Assembly: GCF_900168125.1 (NCBI RefSeq) | Contig: NZ_FUZF01000007.1 | Location: forward strand, 1 to 64,000 | Reading direction: 5' to 3' | Length of the DNA: 64,000 nucleotides | From: Sphingobacterium nematocida | Lineage (GTDB): Bacteria; Bacteroidota; Bacteroidia; Sphingobacteriales; Sphingobacteriaceae | Shown here: piece by piece, positions 1 through 10,343 of the stretch | Numbering within the stretch: the first letter of the stretch is position 1 | Layout: the number at the start of each line of letters is the position of its first letter | Program-made: the position numbers and the translations under genes | The notes under the pieces: generated by a model | What the model saw: the letters and a program-made list of their open reading frames with translations, nothing else | What the model was told of the DNA's origin: nothing | Databases searched by the model: none

Positions 1-243
1 TTTTAAAACCGTAATCTGTAAAGTCTGCTCGGCAACAATCCTTTTGTATTGCGCCAACTCTTTTTCCATTTCCCGCAACTGCTTAAGCTGCGAAACCTCC
101 ATACCCGAATATTTGCTCTTCCAAGAATAGAAAGTCCCTTGGCTAATACCATGCTCTCGGCAGATATCCGAAACCGATTGCCCAGCTTCCTGCTGTGATA
201 AAATCTTGATGATTTGTGATTCGCTAAACTTACTTTTTTTCAT
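1..243 (-). CDS. IS3-family transposase OrfA (helix-turn-helix), partial
   Basis: Reading leftward from an ATG at 243, an open frame of 81 codons runs off the window edge. It begins MKKSKFSESQIIKILSQQ and continues with a GQSVSDICREHGIS segment and a WKSKY motif. This is the helix-turn-helix of the small IS3 OrfA (HTH_8 type), which binds the element ends. A Leu/Glu-rich stretch follows that would be the OrfA leucine zipper. OrfB with the DDE catalytic domain, normally made by programmed frameshifting with OrfA, would be to the left and is not seen. Confidence 0.85.
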   Translation of the reverse strand, partial: MKKSKFSESQIIKILSQQEAGQSVSDICREHGISQGTFYSWKSKYSGMEVSQLKQLREMEKELAQYKRIVAEQTLQITVLK

Positions 244-266
244 TGTCCCTAAATTATAAAACTACA
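1..266 (-). mobile_element. IS3-family insertion sequence, left end (partial)
   Basis: The first 266 bases hold the start of an IS3-type transposase read leftward and a short non-coding end. The likely element tip, read on the minus strand, begins TGTAGTTTTATAATTTAGGG at 266 and runs straight into the transposase start at 243. An IS3 terminal inverted repeat usually starts with TG. The SusC reading frame resumes immediately outside this point, so the boundary is placed at about 266. The other end, the target duplication and orfB lie outside the window, so the exact boundary is inferred. Confidence 0.7.
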
Positions 267-2870
267 TTAATAATCGTAGCTATTTTAAGGGAAGATTACA
301 CATTGGTATTGGTGGATGGGGTACCTAGAGCTATGGCCGACATAGAACCCGATGAAATTGAAACGTTTACCTTATTAAAAGATGCTGCGGCTACAGCTGT
401 ATATGGTGCCGAAGGAGCGAATGGTGTAATTATCATTACATCTAAGCGTGGACGCAATGAAAAAACCAAGGTCACATATCGTGGTGAGTATAGTATGTTA
501 AAGCCTACAAGACTTCCTGAATTTGTAAATTCTGTAGATTATATGACTCTTTACAATGAAGCTTTACGAAATGAGGGAGCTGCACCAATGTTTTCTGATG
601 AATTGATCAGCAACTATCGCAAAGGAGAAGATTTAGACCTATATCCAAATACAAACTGGCTGGATCTAATGCTCGATAACAAAACAAACAACATGCGTCA
701 CACGTTAAACTTCAGAGGCGGTGGTGATATTGCAAAATTCTTTGTCTCGGGAGCATATTTTTCGGAAAGTGGAATTTTCAAAGAGAATAATTTGGCGGAT
801 TATAACAACAATATCGGTTTAAAACGTTTTAATCTTCGCTCCAATATAGATCTGCAGGTTAGTAAGACTACTTCCCTATCTGTTGATCTATCCGGACAAT
901 ACCTAACGACAAACTATCCCGGAGTAGGTACATCGACGATTTTTCAACGAATGACTACTATTCCAAGCTATTTATTTCCGGCAGTATATTCAGACGGTAC
1001 CGTGGCAGGCCACCCAAGACCGAGTGGCAATCGTGTGAATCCATATAACCTCTTGATGGAATCGGGCTATGCAAAAGAATGGCGATCTGGAATTCAGTCT
1101 AATGTAGGCGTTAAACAAGATTTAAAATTTCTAACAGAAGGACTATCCTTGCAAGCCAATGTAAGCTACGATGCTGTAATGAATTATTACATGTCACGCA
1201 CTAAAACACCAAAACAATTCTATGCTACTGGTAGAAATGAGGATGGCTCATTAAAGTTCAAAGAAGTGGTGGCTGGTAATCCGGATTTCGGGGAGCCGGC
1301 AGAGAGCAACACGGGCAGTAAGAATATCTATTTAGAAATGTCATTACGTTACAACCGTAAATTCTTTGAAAAACATGAGGTAGGCGGAATGTTGTTATCT
1401 TATCAAAAAGAAAACCAACGCCACGACGAAGCTTTAGCATTTAGAAAACAAGGATATGTGGGAAGGGTAACCTATATGTTTGATGATCGTTACGCGCTAG
1501 AAGGTAATTTTGGTTTTACAGGATCGGAAACATTTGCTAAAAATTACCGTTTCGGATTTTTTCCTGCTGTCGGTGCTTCTTGGATTGCTTCTAATGAAAA
1601 ATTCTTTGGTGATGACTTTAAATCTATTGTAAACAACTTAAAATTTAGAGCTTCTGTAGGTAAAACGGGTAACGATAATACAGGGGGATCCAGATTTTTA
1701 TACCGGGGAACATTTACAACGGGAACAACTGGTTATCCATTTGGTATAGGAGGATCAGGTTCCTTAAATGGGATGAATGGAGTAATAGAGGGAAGATTTG
1801 AAGCCCCATACCTATCTTGGGAAATCGAACTGAAACGTAATTTTGGAATGGAACTGGGTCTATTCAATAATAAAATTGACCTACAGGTGGATTATTTTGA
1901 TAATAACCGTTCAAATATATTATTACAACGTCGTACAGTTTCTGCTGTTGCAGGTTTTCGCCAAAGCCCATGGCAAAATTATGGGGAAGTTGATAACAAG
2001 GGAATTGACGGTAGTCTGAATGTACGTCAGAAAATCGGTCAAGATTTTATATTAAGTCTTCGCGGAAACTTAACTTTTGCACGTAATAAAATTATAGAAT
2101 ACGATGAGATTCCACAACTATACCCGTGGATGAATCAAACTGGTAGTAGACTTAACATTTCTAGTTTATATGTCGCAGATGGGCTTTATAAACACGAGGA
2201 TTTTATTATTAGCGAGGTCAATGGGGTAAAAACATATAGTCTGAAAGAGGGCATAGTCAGTTCAAGCTTAAGCTCAAATATTCGTCCAGGTGATATCAAG
2301 TACAAGGATTTGAACGGAGATGGAATAATAAATCAATATGACCAAACTCGTGAAATAGCTGACCCTTCTGTTCCTGAATTGATCTATGGATTTGGTATCT
2401 CAGGAGAGTATAAAGGCTTTTATGCAAATGTCTTCTTCCAAGGTGCCGGTAATACATCGACAGTTCTTGGGGCTAATGTACCTCAATCATTTTTCCCGTT
2501 CCAATGGGGTGTGGATGAATCCAACTTAAGAGCTGAAGCATTAAATCGCTGGACTGAAGAGGCCCCATCAGACAATGTGATGTACCCTCGCCTTCACTCT
2601 TCAACATTTGCCAACAACTCTGCTGCTAGTACATGGTGGCTTAGAGATGCCTCATTTGTCCGTTTGAAAAATGTGGAATTGGGATATCGCTTCCAGCAAT
2701 CGTTTATGAACAGAGTTGGAATTAAATCTGGACGTGTATACTTGAATGGCAACAATATTTACGTATGGGACAAGGTCAAGATGTGGGATCCTGAATTAGG
2801 GAACGCAAATGAAGGAATGAACTATCCATTGCCTTCGACCTACACTGTTGGATTAGAGTTTACTTTTTAA
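267..2870 (+). pseudogene. SusC-like TonB-dependent transporter, 5'-truncated by an IS
   Basis: The frame encodes the C-terminal ~860 residues of a SusC/RagA outer-membrane transporter. It enters in the middle of the plug domain (LVLVDGVP, then the LLKDAAATAVYG signature) and continues through the whole beta-barrel to a normal C-terminal Phe. Signal peptide, carboxypeptidase-like domain, TonB box and the first half of the plug are missing, roughly 150-250 residues. The break coincides with the IS end at about 266. Codons upstream of about 300 derive from the IS end and junction. The remnant cannot be exported as it stands, so it is called a pseudogene. Its SusD follows 12 bp downstream and is intact. 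The missing part could survive on the far side of the IS, outside the window. Confidence 0.85.
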
Positions 2871-2882
2871 AGACTTTCTGTT

Positions 2883-4721
2883 ATGAAAAAAATTAGAAAA
2901 ATATATTATTTGCTATTGGCATTCGTCTCCTTATCGCTTGTGCAATGTAATCCAAACTATTTGGACGTTTCAGATGAATTGGCCGGACAATTGACGATGA
3001 AAGAAGTTTTCGAGAATGCGGAATATACCCGTAATTGGCACCGTAATATTTTTTCCGGTATTCCAAATAGCTCAGGAATGATTCTAGATGCTGCAGCATT
3101 GACCAACCCATGGACGGGCGCATCGGACGAACTAAAAATGGCTCAAGGAACGCTTCGTACATTAAATGCTAACGGATACAATTCGGGGAACGCACCTTTT
3201 CACCGTTGGGGAACGCTATACACCCTTATTAGACAGGCGAATCTTTTCTTAGAGAATGCCAAAGAAATTCCCCAAACAGGTGATACAGATTTTATCAGTT
3301 CCGCTGAGCTCAATAAGATGAAAGCGCAGGCTCGCTTTTTAAGAGGATATTATCATTACCTTCTTTTTGAACAATATGGCCCTATACCTATCATCGAAAA
3401 ATCAATTGATCCTTCGTTGAGCGATATCGATTTTGAACGTAATTCTGTTCAGGAAGTTGTTGATTGGATTTACAAAGAATTGACAGATGTCTCCACTGAG
3501 CTGGACGAAATAATTACAGATCAAAACTATCTGTCGTTACCAACTAAAGGTGTTGCACTAGCTGTTCGCGCCAAATTGATGATGTATGCGGCAAGTCCAT
3601 TATTTAATGGTGGCTACACAGAAGCTTTGGCATTAACAAATCCTTCAGGCAAAAAGTTGTTTGACAGCGCGGACCCTGCCCGCTGGGCAAAAGCTGGAGC
3701 AGCAATGAAAGAGTTTATAGACTTTGCTGAATCGGGCAAATACGCACTATATAAAGCTTACACGAATGGCACATATGATCCTGATAAATCGCTATACGAA
3801 TTGTTTATGTCTTACAACACGGAAATTATTTGGGCAAACCCAAATCAATCATGGGGCGCTGTAAATGGTGAAGGGGTTGATAGACGTAGCACACCTCGTT
3901 CTGAAAATGCAGGATTTGCTTGTATTGCCGTGACACAAGAATTAGTCGATGATTTCTTTATGAATGATGGTTTACCCATCGAAGAATCTCCGAAATATAA
4001 AGAAAGTGGATTCTCTATAGCCGGAGATGATCTTACTGGACGTACAGAGGCCGGAACCTACAACATGTGGGTAAATAGAGAACCACGTTTTTATCAAACG
4101 GTATTTTATCATGGAAGAAAATGGCACTTGACTAATCGCATAGTAAAGTTCAATCGTGGAAATGGTAATGACAACACAGCTGCAGATCATCCCTGGTCAG
4201 GATATTTACTATATAAGAGAATCTCAAGAAATGTGCATAATCAAGGCTCCTTTCCAAAAAGTCATTATAGACCGTCTATTATCTTTAGATTGGCTGAATT
4301 CTATTTACTATATGCCGAAGCAATGAATGAAATTGATCCTTCTAATCCGCTAATTCTAGAATATGTAGATAGAGTAAGAGAAAGAGCGGGTATACCCAAA
4401 CTTCAGGATATAAAAGCACAAATAAAAGGTAATAAAGATCTACAAAGAAATGCTATTCGAGCTGAAATGCGTATTGAACTAGCAACTGAGGGACAACGTT
4501 ATTTTGACGTTCGGAGATGGATGATAGCGGAGAATGAAGTCGGCAAAGGTGGTCAAGGAGGACTATTTTATGGCATGAATATGGGGGCTGCTACAGAGGC
4601 TGAATTCTTTAAGCGCACATCTTATGAAAACAGAGCATTTGAAAGAGAAATGTACTTATACCCTATTCCTTTGAACGAAATTCAAAAAAGCAAAAAATTA
4701 GTTCAAAACCCTGGCTGGTAA
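2883..4721 (+). CDS. SusD/RagB-family outer-membrane lipoprotein
   Basis: This 612-residue surface glycan-binding lipoprotein would cap a SusC barrel and deliver oligosaccharides to it. A signal peptide ends in a lipobox (SLVQC, Cys at about residue 22), followed by TPR-like helices typical of SusD, including the ARFLRGYYHYLL segment. The family-typical C-terminal segments RIELATEGQRYFDVRRW and a final NPGW are present. It starts 12 bp after the truncated SusC, so the pair was once an operon. With the partner broken it is probably orphaned, unless it works with another SusC. No enzyme gene is linked to this pair in the window, so the substrate cannot be guessed. Confidence 0.93.
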   Translation: MKKIRKIYYLLLAFVSLSLVQCNPNYLDVSDELAGQLTMKEVFENAEYTRNWHRNIFSGIPNSSGMILDAAALTNPWTGASDELKMAQGTLRTLNANGYNSGNAPFHRWGTLYTLIRQANLFLENAKEIPQTGDTDFISSAELNKMKAQARFLRGYYHYLLFEQYGPIPIIEKSIDPSLSDIDFERNSVQEVVDWIYKELTDVSTELDEIITDQNYLSLPTKGVALAVRAKLMMYAASPLFNGGYTEALALTNPSGKKLFDSADPARWAKAGAAMKEFIDFAESGKYALYKAYTNGTYDPDKSLYELFMSYNTEIIWANPNQSWGAVNGEGVDRRSTPRSENAGFACIAVTQELVDDFFMNDGLPIEESPKYKESGFSIAGDDLTGRTEAGTYNMWVNREPRFYQTVFYHGRKWHLTNRIVKFNRGNGNDNTAADHPWSGYLLYKRISRNVHNQGSFPKSHYRPSIIFRLAEFYLLYAEAMNEIDPSNPLILEYVDRVRERAGIPKLQDIKAQIKGNKDLQRNAIRAEMRIELATEGQRYFDVRRWMIAENEVGKGGQGGLFYGMNMGAATEAEFFKRTSYENRAFEREMYLYPIPLNEIQKSKKLVQNPGW

Positions 4722-4746
4722 ATCCAAACTGCCTATCATAAATATC

Positions 4747-4784
4747 AAAAGGAGCTATCTGTATTAATTGGGATAGCTCCTTTT
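4747..4784 (+). terminator. Rho-independent terminator after the first SusD
   Basis: AAAAGGAGCTATC (4747-4759) pairs perfectly with GATAGCTCCTTTT (4772-4784) around a 12-nt loop. The 3' arm ends in T residues. It lies 25 bp after the SusD stop and separates this unit from PUL A. Confidence 0.85.
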
Positions 4785-5079
4785 GTAGTATAACTAACAG
4801 AAAATTCCGTTGTAGATCTATATTCACCATCTCCTGAAAGCAATAACGGAGTACTACTATTATGGTTAAGATCTTAATATACTATTAGAGAGATACTAAA
4901 ACGATTCTTTAATATGCTGTTTGAAGTAGCATCCCTAACTGATTAAGGGCAATTTTCTTCTTTTCATTCATTTTGCCTACAATTACTCTTGCATCAAAAT
5001 AAAATATTTTAAGTAATATTGTATTGGTTTCCGATTAAACCAAAAATTTATCTTAACATTCGCCTTAGTTATCTATATT
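4785..5079. other. Non-coding gap with presumed promoter of PUL A
   Basis: About 295 bases without a credible gene lie between the terminator and the sigma factor start. The sequence is strongly AT-rich and should hold the promoter for the sigma/FecR unit. No clean TTTG/TAnnTTTG pair with the expected spacing was found, and no RNA gene or repeat is apparent. Confidence 0.4.
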
Positions 5080-5607
5080 ATGTCTTTTCCAAGTAATAAG
5101 GATTTTAAGAAAGAATTTGATAAAATATATCAAGAGCATTATAGTACCTTATATTTGCATGCTCTAACCATGCTTCAAGATGGAGACGAAGCCAAAGACG
5201 TAGTCCAGGATGTCTTTTTGAAATTATGGATGAACGTTGAAACTCTCTCAGAAACCTATAACCTTAAAGCGTATTTAATTAAATCGACCCGAAACAATAT
5301 CCTAGATCGTTTCGCTAAAGACGCTGTAAAAAGAAAATATCTGCTTCAAATAAACCAAATGGATTTTGTTTTTATCGAAGATGAATCAGAGGTTGAACGA
5401 CAATTAATGAAAGCTGTCGAAGAAAAAATTGCAGTTCTGCCTGAACAAATGAGACTGGTTTTCCAAGAAAGTAAGTTCAACCAGAAATCAAACAAAGAGA
5501 TTGCCGAAAACTTAAATATCTCCATAAACACTGTAAAAACTCATCTAAGTAGAGCTATTAAACGACTAAAAATTAAGTCTATAAATTTTTTTTCATTTTT
5601 TTTATAA
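5080..5607 (+). CDS. ECF sigma factor, FecI-like (PUL A)
   Basis: This 175-residue ECF sigma-70 has region 2 at about residues 12-80 (YQEHYSTLYLHAL, then DEAKDVVQDVFLKLW for core binding and -10 recognition). Region 4 is at about 115-170 (LPEQMRLVFQ, then NKEIAENLNISINTVKTHLSRA as the -35-binding helix-turn-helix). It should transcribe the downstream susC operon once released by its anti-sigma factor. The protein ends in a short hydrophobic tail (INFFSFFL). The FecR gene follows, 51 bp downstream if its ATG at 5659 is used, so the two are probably co-transcribed. The gene is unusually AT-rich, with a T-rich run at its 3' end. Confidence 0.93.
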   Translation: MSFPSNKDFKKEFDKIYQEHYSTLYLHALTMLQDGDEAKDVVQDVFLKLWMNVETLSETYNLKAYLIKSTRNNILDRFAKDAVKRKYLLQINQMDFVFIEDESEVERQLMKAVEEKIAVLPEQMRLVFQESKFNQKSNKEIAENLNISINTVKTHLSRAIKRLKIKSINFFSFFL

Positions 5608-5658
5608 TATAGAGTCATCCTTTTGTCCCACTTCCTCGTTATAGCTTTAAAACCTATA

Positions 5659-6774
5659 ATGTTGATGAATCAAGAAATTGAACAATTATTAAATAAGTGG
5701 CAGCAGGGTACATTGTCTGAAGAGGAAAGATTAGTTCTAGTAAACTGGTATTTGGCTAATACTAAGTATCAAAAATTAACTAATATTCTTCCCTCTCAAA
5801 TATCGCAGGACCTAGATGAACTGGCACATTATTCTCCTGAAAAAACGCTTTTAAAAAATCAATTAAAAAAAATATGGATTATTTCTGCAGCCGCGGCAAT
5901 ATTAATATATGCTGCGTTTAGTATATATCAATTTAGTTTTAAGTCCTCTACGTCACTCAATGATAAGGAATTGATTGTAGTAGGCGGAAATAATGCCCAT
6001 TTGCAACTGTCTGATGGAAGCAAGTTAGATTTAAACACCTTAATCAAAGACAGCCTAATATCTTATAATCATGTCAATATTGAGAAAATAGATGATGGAA
6101 CAGTCGTGTATACCGCAAATAATATTGCCAATGCCCCTGCTGAAACTTATGACTGGATACAGACCCCTAGGGGTGGAGAGTTTAAAATAATCTTGGTAGA
6201 TGGAACCAAAGTGTGGTTAAATAGTAATTCTAAATTAAAGTTTTTTACATCAGAATCTGGAACGAACCGTAATGTATGGCTAGATGGAGAAGCTTACTTT
6301 GAAGTTGCGCATAACGATAAAAAACCTTTTTTTGTTTTCTCTGACCAACAGAAGATTAAAGTATTAGGAACTAAATTCAACGTCAGATCTTCAGTCGGTA
6401 AAACGGAAACCACCTTAATTACAGGCAAAGTATCCGTAAATAATGATCAAACCATTCTAAAACCTGGACAACAGTTGGTAACAGCTAACAATAAAAATCA
6501 AAAAATTACAACAGTGGATACTGAACCGTATATCGCTTGGAAAAATGGATATTTCCTTTTTAACTACGAGCCCTTACAATCTGTTGCAGAAAAACTAGGC
6601 GAATGGTATAATGTTGATTTTGAATACAATAAAGAAGTTGGACAATTAAAAGTCTGGGCTACGATATCAAAATATAGGGAAATAGGAGAAGTCTTAGGAC
6701 TTATTGAGCAATCTGGTATTGCTAAATTTTCAATAAAAGGAAGGAGGATACGAATAGAAAGTATAAAAGAATAA
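5659..6774 (+). CDS. FecR-family anti-sigma factor (PUL A)
   Basis: This inner-membrane anti-sigma/sigma-regulator relays substrate-loaded SusC signals to the ECF sigma. The start is taken at ATG 5659 (or 5665). An in-frame TTG at 5623 would add 12 residues with no family resemblance. An N-terminal cytoplasmic sigma-binding region (EIEQLLNKWQQGTLSEEE) precedes one transmembrane helix near residues 72-92 (WIISAAAAILIYAAF). The periplasmic FecR domain (TPRGGEFKIILVDGTKVWLN, later GEAYFEVAHN and VLGTKFNV) and the C-terminal DUF4974 domain (FLFNYEPLQSVAEKLGEWYN) follow; DUF4974 probably contacts the SusC STN domain. It ends 74 bp before susC. Confidence 0.92.
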   Translation: MLMNQEIEQLLNKWQQGTLSEEERLVLVNWYLANTKYQKLTNILPSQISQDLDELAHYSPEKTLLKNQLKKIWIISAAAAILIYAAFSIYQFSFKSSTSLNDKELIVVGGNNAHLQLSDGSKLDLNTLIKDSLISYNHVNIEKIDDGTVVYTANNIANAPAETYDWIQTPRGGEFKIILVDGTKVWLNSNSKLKFFTSESGTNRNVWLDGEAYFEVAHNDKKPFFVFSDQQKIKVLGTKFNVRSSVGKTETTLITGKVSVNNDQTILKPGQQLVTANNKNQKITTVDTEPYIAWKNGYFLFNYEPLQSVAEKLGEWYNVDFEYNKEVGQLKVWATISKYREIGEVLGLIEQSGIAKFSIKGRRIRIESIKE

Positions 6775-6775
6775 T

Positions 6776-6836
6776 AAAAAATACTGGAGAACCGCCATTC
6801 TCCAATATCTTATCATTAATATAAACTATTAACTAC
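6776..6836 (-). ncRNA. Candidate cis-antisense sRNA opposite the susC leader (PUL A)
   Basis: On the minus strand, a perfect TATATTTG box (6841-6848), matching the Bacteroidota -7 consensus TAnnTTTG, overlaps the susC start. About 37 bases further on lies a hairpin (TGGAGAA at 6798-6804 pairing with TTCTCCA at 6785-6791, 6-nt loop). It is followed by GTATTTTTT, a T-tract on this strand only. A transcript of about 60 nt would be antisense to the susC 5' leader. In Bacteroides fragilis, DonS-type RNAs of this layout repress sigma/anti-sigma-controlled PULs. No good -33 TTTG is seen at the expected spacing, so expression is unproven. Confidence 0.35.
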
Positions 6837-6848
6837 TAACCAAATATA

Positions 6849-9800
6849 ATGAAAAAATATTATTTAAGGAGAGGTGAGTTTTTATTGCCCTCTAAAGTCA
6901 TATTGTATATGAAACTAACATTTATTTGTACTGTTCTTTTGACATTAAACTCATGGGCAGCAGTTCATAGCCAATCAATCACAATCCATGGAAAGAATGT
7001 ACGTATTGCTGATTTTTTTAAGCTTATAAAGGAACAAACGGGTTACGATATTGTATCAAAAGCTCAAGATATACAAAACATTAACCTAAATCTCAATTTA
7101 CGAGATACACCTTTAGAAAAAGCGTTAGACATTGCACTGGAAAGTGAAGGTCTTACGTATAAGATTAATAAAAAGGCAATTGTCATCAGTCGTAAAACTG
7201 CACCAAAGGCAATCAAAACTGATTATAAAGCGACAACCTATATTACCACTACTCAAAACATGGTGACAGGTAAAGTTATAAATGCACAGGAAAAACCTAT
7301 TGCAAAAGTAACGGTTAAAGTGGTGAATTCGGACAGAATTGCCGAAACCGACAATAACGGAAACTTTAGAATTCACGCAGCTATTGGTGATATACTACAA
7401 TTCTCGTTTATAGGCTATAATAACCAAAGGATCACCATCTCTTCTAGTCAAGCATTGACGGTTCGTTTAGTTGAATCTAATCAGGATCTAGACGAAGTGG
7501 TAGTGGTAGGATTCGGTACACAACGCAAGACGAATATAACTGGAGCAGTGGCTACTGTAGATACCAAAAGATTAGAATCAAGACCTGTAACATCTGTTGC
7601 ACAGGCTTTACAGGGAACTGTACCCGGATTGAATATCTCGGCACCAGCATTAGGAGGTGAGTTGGGACAGAATATGAATATTAACATACGTGGTACCGGT
7701 ACTATCAGTACGGGTTCAACAGCTAGTACCCTAGTATTAATTGATGGCGTAGAAGGAAACATCAATAATATAAACCCGGATGATATTGAGTCTATTTCAG
7801 TTTTAAAAGATGCTTCTGCGGCTTCAATCTATGGATCCAGAGCAGCGTTTGGTGTCATATTGGTAACCACCAAATCAGGAAAAGCAGGTGTTTCATCAAT
7901 ATCGTATTCCAATAATTTCAGAAATACGAGACCTACAAATCTACCAAAACTGCTGAACTCCTATGATTTTGCTAACTATTTTAACGAGTCTGCTCTTAAC
8001 GATGGGGGTCAGGTTATTTTTGATAGCAATACTATACAACGTATTCAGGACTATATTGCCGGTAAAATAACAACCACCACCATACCGAATGAAGGGAATG
8101 GCAATTGGCAATTCCACGAAAGGGCCAACGACAATGTTAATTGGTATGATGTACACTACAAAAATGCATGGTCTGTAGAAAATAACCTAAATATCAGTGG
8201 TGGATCAGAAAAGTATCAATACTACGGTTCTGCTAACTATTTAAACCAAAATGGAAACTTGAGATACGGCGAAGATAAATATAAGCGTTTTCAGTCCATG
8301 GCAAAAATAAACGCCCAACTAAATGACCTGATCGATGTTAAATTGACAACTCGTTTTGTACGATCTAATTTAGACAACCCCTACTACAACAGTTTATCAG
8401 GCCTATTGTACCACGATATCGTACGAATGTGGCCAATGATGCCTTTTAAAGATCCGAATGGACATTATATGCGAAATGGTAAATTAGCACAGCTGACCAG
8501 TGGAAGTCGTTCTATTACAAATAATGATAACTTATTTTTACAAGGACAGATCGTATTGCATCCCGCAAAAGGCTGGAACATATATGCTGAGGCAGGGCTT
8601 CGCACCGTCAATGAAAATAATCAAAGTAATGTTAATTCTGTACGCGAGTACAATGTAAAAGGTGAGCCTTTATTATTACAGTTTGACGGATCACGAACAG
8701 CTGGTGCTACAGAAGCTTCTCAATATTATGTCAATCAAAACATGTATACCACCAGTGTATACTCCGATTACACAACTAAAATAGATAATCATGCTTTTAA
8801 GCTTATGGTCGGAGCAAATACGGAAATGTTCAAATATAGAACACTAGGTGCGCTGCGACCTAATCTATATTCAGAATCTGTACCTGAAATAAGTGCTGCG
8901 GGAGGAACAGACAAAATAACGTCTGCATCGGTATATGACTGGGCAACAGCAGGATTTTTTGGCCGTTTGAATTACGATTTTGATGACAAGTATCTTGTTG
9001 AATTTAACTTAAGATATGACGGATCTTCCCGATACCTCAGAGATCAACGCTGGTCCTTATTTCCGAGCGTATCGGTAGGATGGAATATGGCTAAAGAATC
9101 ATTTATGAATACGGGAAATTACCTATCGGTATTGAAACCAAGGATTTCATGGGGCAGGCTCGGCAACCAAAATACCATCGCCATTTATCCATTCTATCTG
9201 ACACAACCGATTTCAGCAAATTCGGGATCATGGTTAATAGGTGGTTCAAAACCTACGGTAGCGACTGTTCCTGGTATGATAAGTAGCACGTTAACCTGGG
9301 AAAAAATAGAAACATTAAACATAGGGTTTGATGCTGTTGCTTTCCAGAATAGACTACAATTGAACTTTGACTATTTTACCCGCACTACGGATGGTATGGT
9401 TGGCCCAGCCGCAGAAATAGGTGCTGTATTTGGTACATCTTTGCCGAACACAAACAATGCAACCTTAGAAAACAAAGGTTGGGAGCTTGTGGTCAACTGG
9501 AATGATAAAATTGGCAATCTAGGCTATACCCTTGGTGCCAATATCTCAGACAATACAGCAACAGTAAAAAAATACCCTAATGCTTCTAAATCATTATCGA
9601 CTTTTTACAATGGTCAGGTATTAGGTGAAATATGGGGTTACGAGACCGAAGGTATCGCTAAGTCTCAGGAACAAATGAACGCCTGGTTAGAAAATAATAA
9701 ACCTACATGGGGATCAAACTGGGGTGAGGGAGATATCATGTACAGAGATTTAAATGGAGACAAAGAAGTAAACGCTGGATCAAGCACGCTAGATAATCCA

Positions 9801-10343
9801 GGCGACCGTAAGATTATTGGTAATAACAGTCCTCGTTATCTAGTCGGTTTCAATCTAGGAATGGACTGGAAAGGATTTGACTTTAGCGCCTTCTTACAGG
9901 GCGTAGCCAAAAGAGATGCCTGGTTAGGTGACCCCAATTTCTGGGGAGTAGGGTCTGGACAATGGCAGTCTACTGGTTTTGAGGAACACCTTGACTATTA
10001 TCGGCCTGAAGGTACAACTTCAGTGTTCGGAGCTAATACAGATGCATATTACCCTAGGCCGTACATAGGAAAAGGAATGAATCAAGAAGTGCAAACGAAA
10101 TATTTACAGAATGCGTCTTACCTGCGTTTGAAAAACATTCAGTTAGGATATACAATCTCGGAAAATATATTGCAACGCAGTAAGATCAAAAGAGCTAGAG
10201 TCTATTTTAGCGCAGAGAATCTATTCACCATCACAAGCATTTCGGACGTATATGACCCTGAAGCCATCAACGGTCCATGGGGTAACGGAAAAACGTACCC
10301 TCTTTCGAAAACGTTTTCTTTTGGTTGTAATATCACTTTTTAA
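6849..10343 (+). CDS. SusC-like TonB-dependent transporter with STN domain (PUL A)
   Basis: This 1,164-residue outer-membrane active glycan importer has a signal peptide (to about residue 45) and an STN domain at about 47-115 (SITIHGKNVRIADFFKLIKE). The STN domain reaches into the periplasm to contact FecR. A carboxypeptidase-regulatory-like fold follows at about 140-210 (MVTGKVINAQEKPIAKVTVK). The TonB-box-like DEVVVVGFGT lies near 216. The plug carries VLIDGVEGNINNINPDDIES and the LKDASAASIYGSRAAFGVILV signature. A 22-strand-type barrel ends in the aromatic C-terminus CNITF. The SusD gene starts 10 bp downstream. The STN domain and the preceding sigma/FecR pair indicate transport-coupled regulation of this operon. 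Confidence 0.95.
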   Translation: MKKYYLRRGEFLLPSKVILYMKLTFICTVLLTLNSWAAVHSQSITIHGKNVRIADFFKLIKEQTGYDIVSKAQDIQNINLNLNLRDTPLEKALDIALESEGLTYKINKKAIVISRKTAPKAIKTDYKATTYITTTQNMVTGKVINAQEKPIAKVTVKVVNSDRIAETDNNGNFRIHAAIGDILQFSFIGYNNQRITISSSQALTVRLVESNQDLDEVVVVGFGTQRKTNITGAVATVDTKRLESRPVTSVAQALQGTVPGLNISAPALGGELGQNMNINIRGTGTISTGSTASTLVLIDGVEGNINNINPDDIESISVLKDASAASIYGSRAAFGVILVTTKSGKAGVSSISYSNNFRNTRPTNLPKLLNSYDFANYFNESALNDGGQVIFDSNTIQRIQDYIAGKITTTTIPNEGNGNWQFHERANDNVNWYDVHYKNAWSVENNLNISGGSEKYQYYGSANYLNQNGNLRYGEDKYKRFQSMAKINAQLNDLIDVKLTTRFVRSNLDNPYYNSLSGLLYHDIVRMWPMMPFKDPNGHYMRNGKLAQLTSGSRSITNNDNLFLQGQIVLHPAKGWNIYAEAGLRTVNENNQSNVNSVREYNVKGEPLLLQFDGSRTAGATEASQYYVNQNMYTTSVYSDYTTKIDNHAFKLMVGANTEMFKYRTLGALRPNLYSESVPEISAAGGTDKITSASVYDWATAGFFGRLNYDFDDKYLVEFNLRYDGSSRYLRDQRWSLFPSVSVGWNMAKESFMNTGNYLSVLKPRISWGRLGNQNTIAIYPFYLTQPISANSGSWLIGGSKPTVATVPGMISSTLTWEKIETLNIGFDAVAFQNRLQLNFDYFTRTTDGMVGPAAEIGAVFGTSLPNTNNATLENKGWELVVNWNDKIGNLGYTLGANISDNTATVKKYPNASKSLSTFYNGQVLGEIWGYETEGIAKSQEQMNAWLENNKPTWGSNWGEGDIMYRDLNGDKEVNAGSSTLDNPGDRKIIGNNSPRYLVGFNLGMDWKGFDFSAFLQGVAKRDAWLGDPNFWGVGSGQWQSTGFEEHLDYYRPEGTTSVFGANTDAYYPRPYIGKGMNQEVQTKYLQNASYLRLKNIQLGYTISENILQRSKIKRARVYFSAENLFTITSISDVYDPEAINGPWGNGKTYPLSKTFSFGCNITF

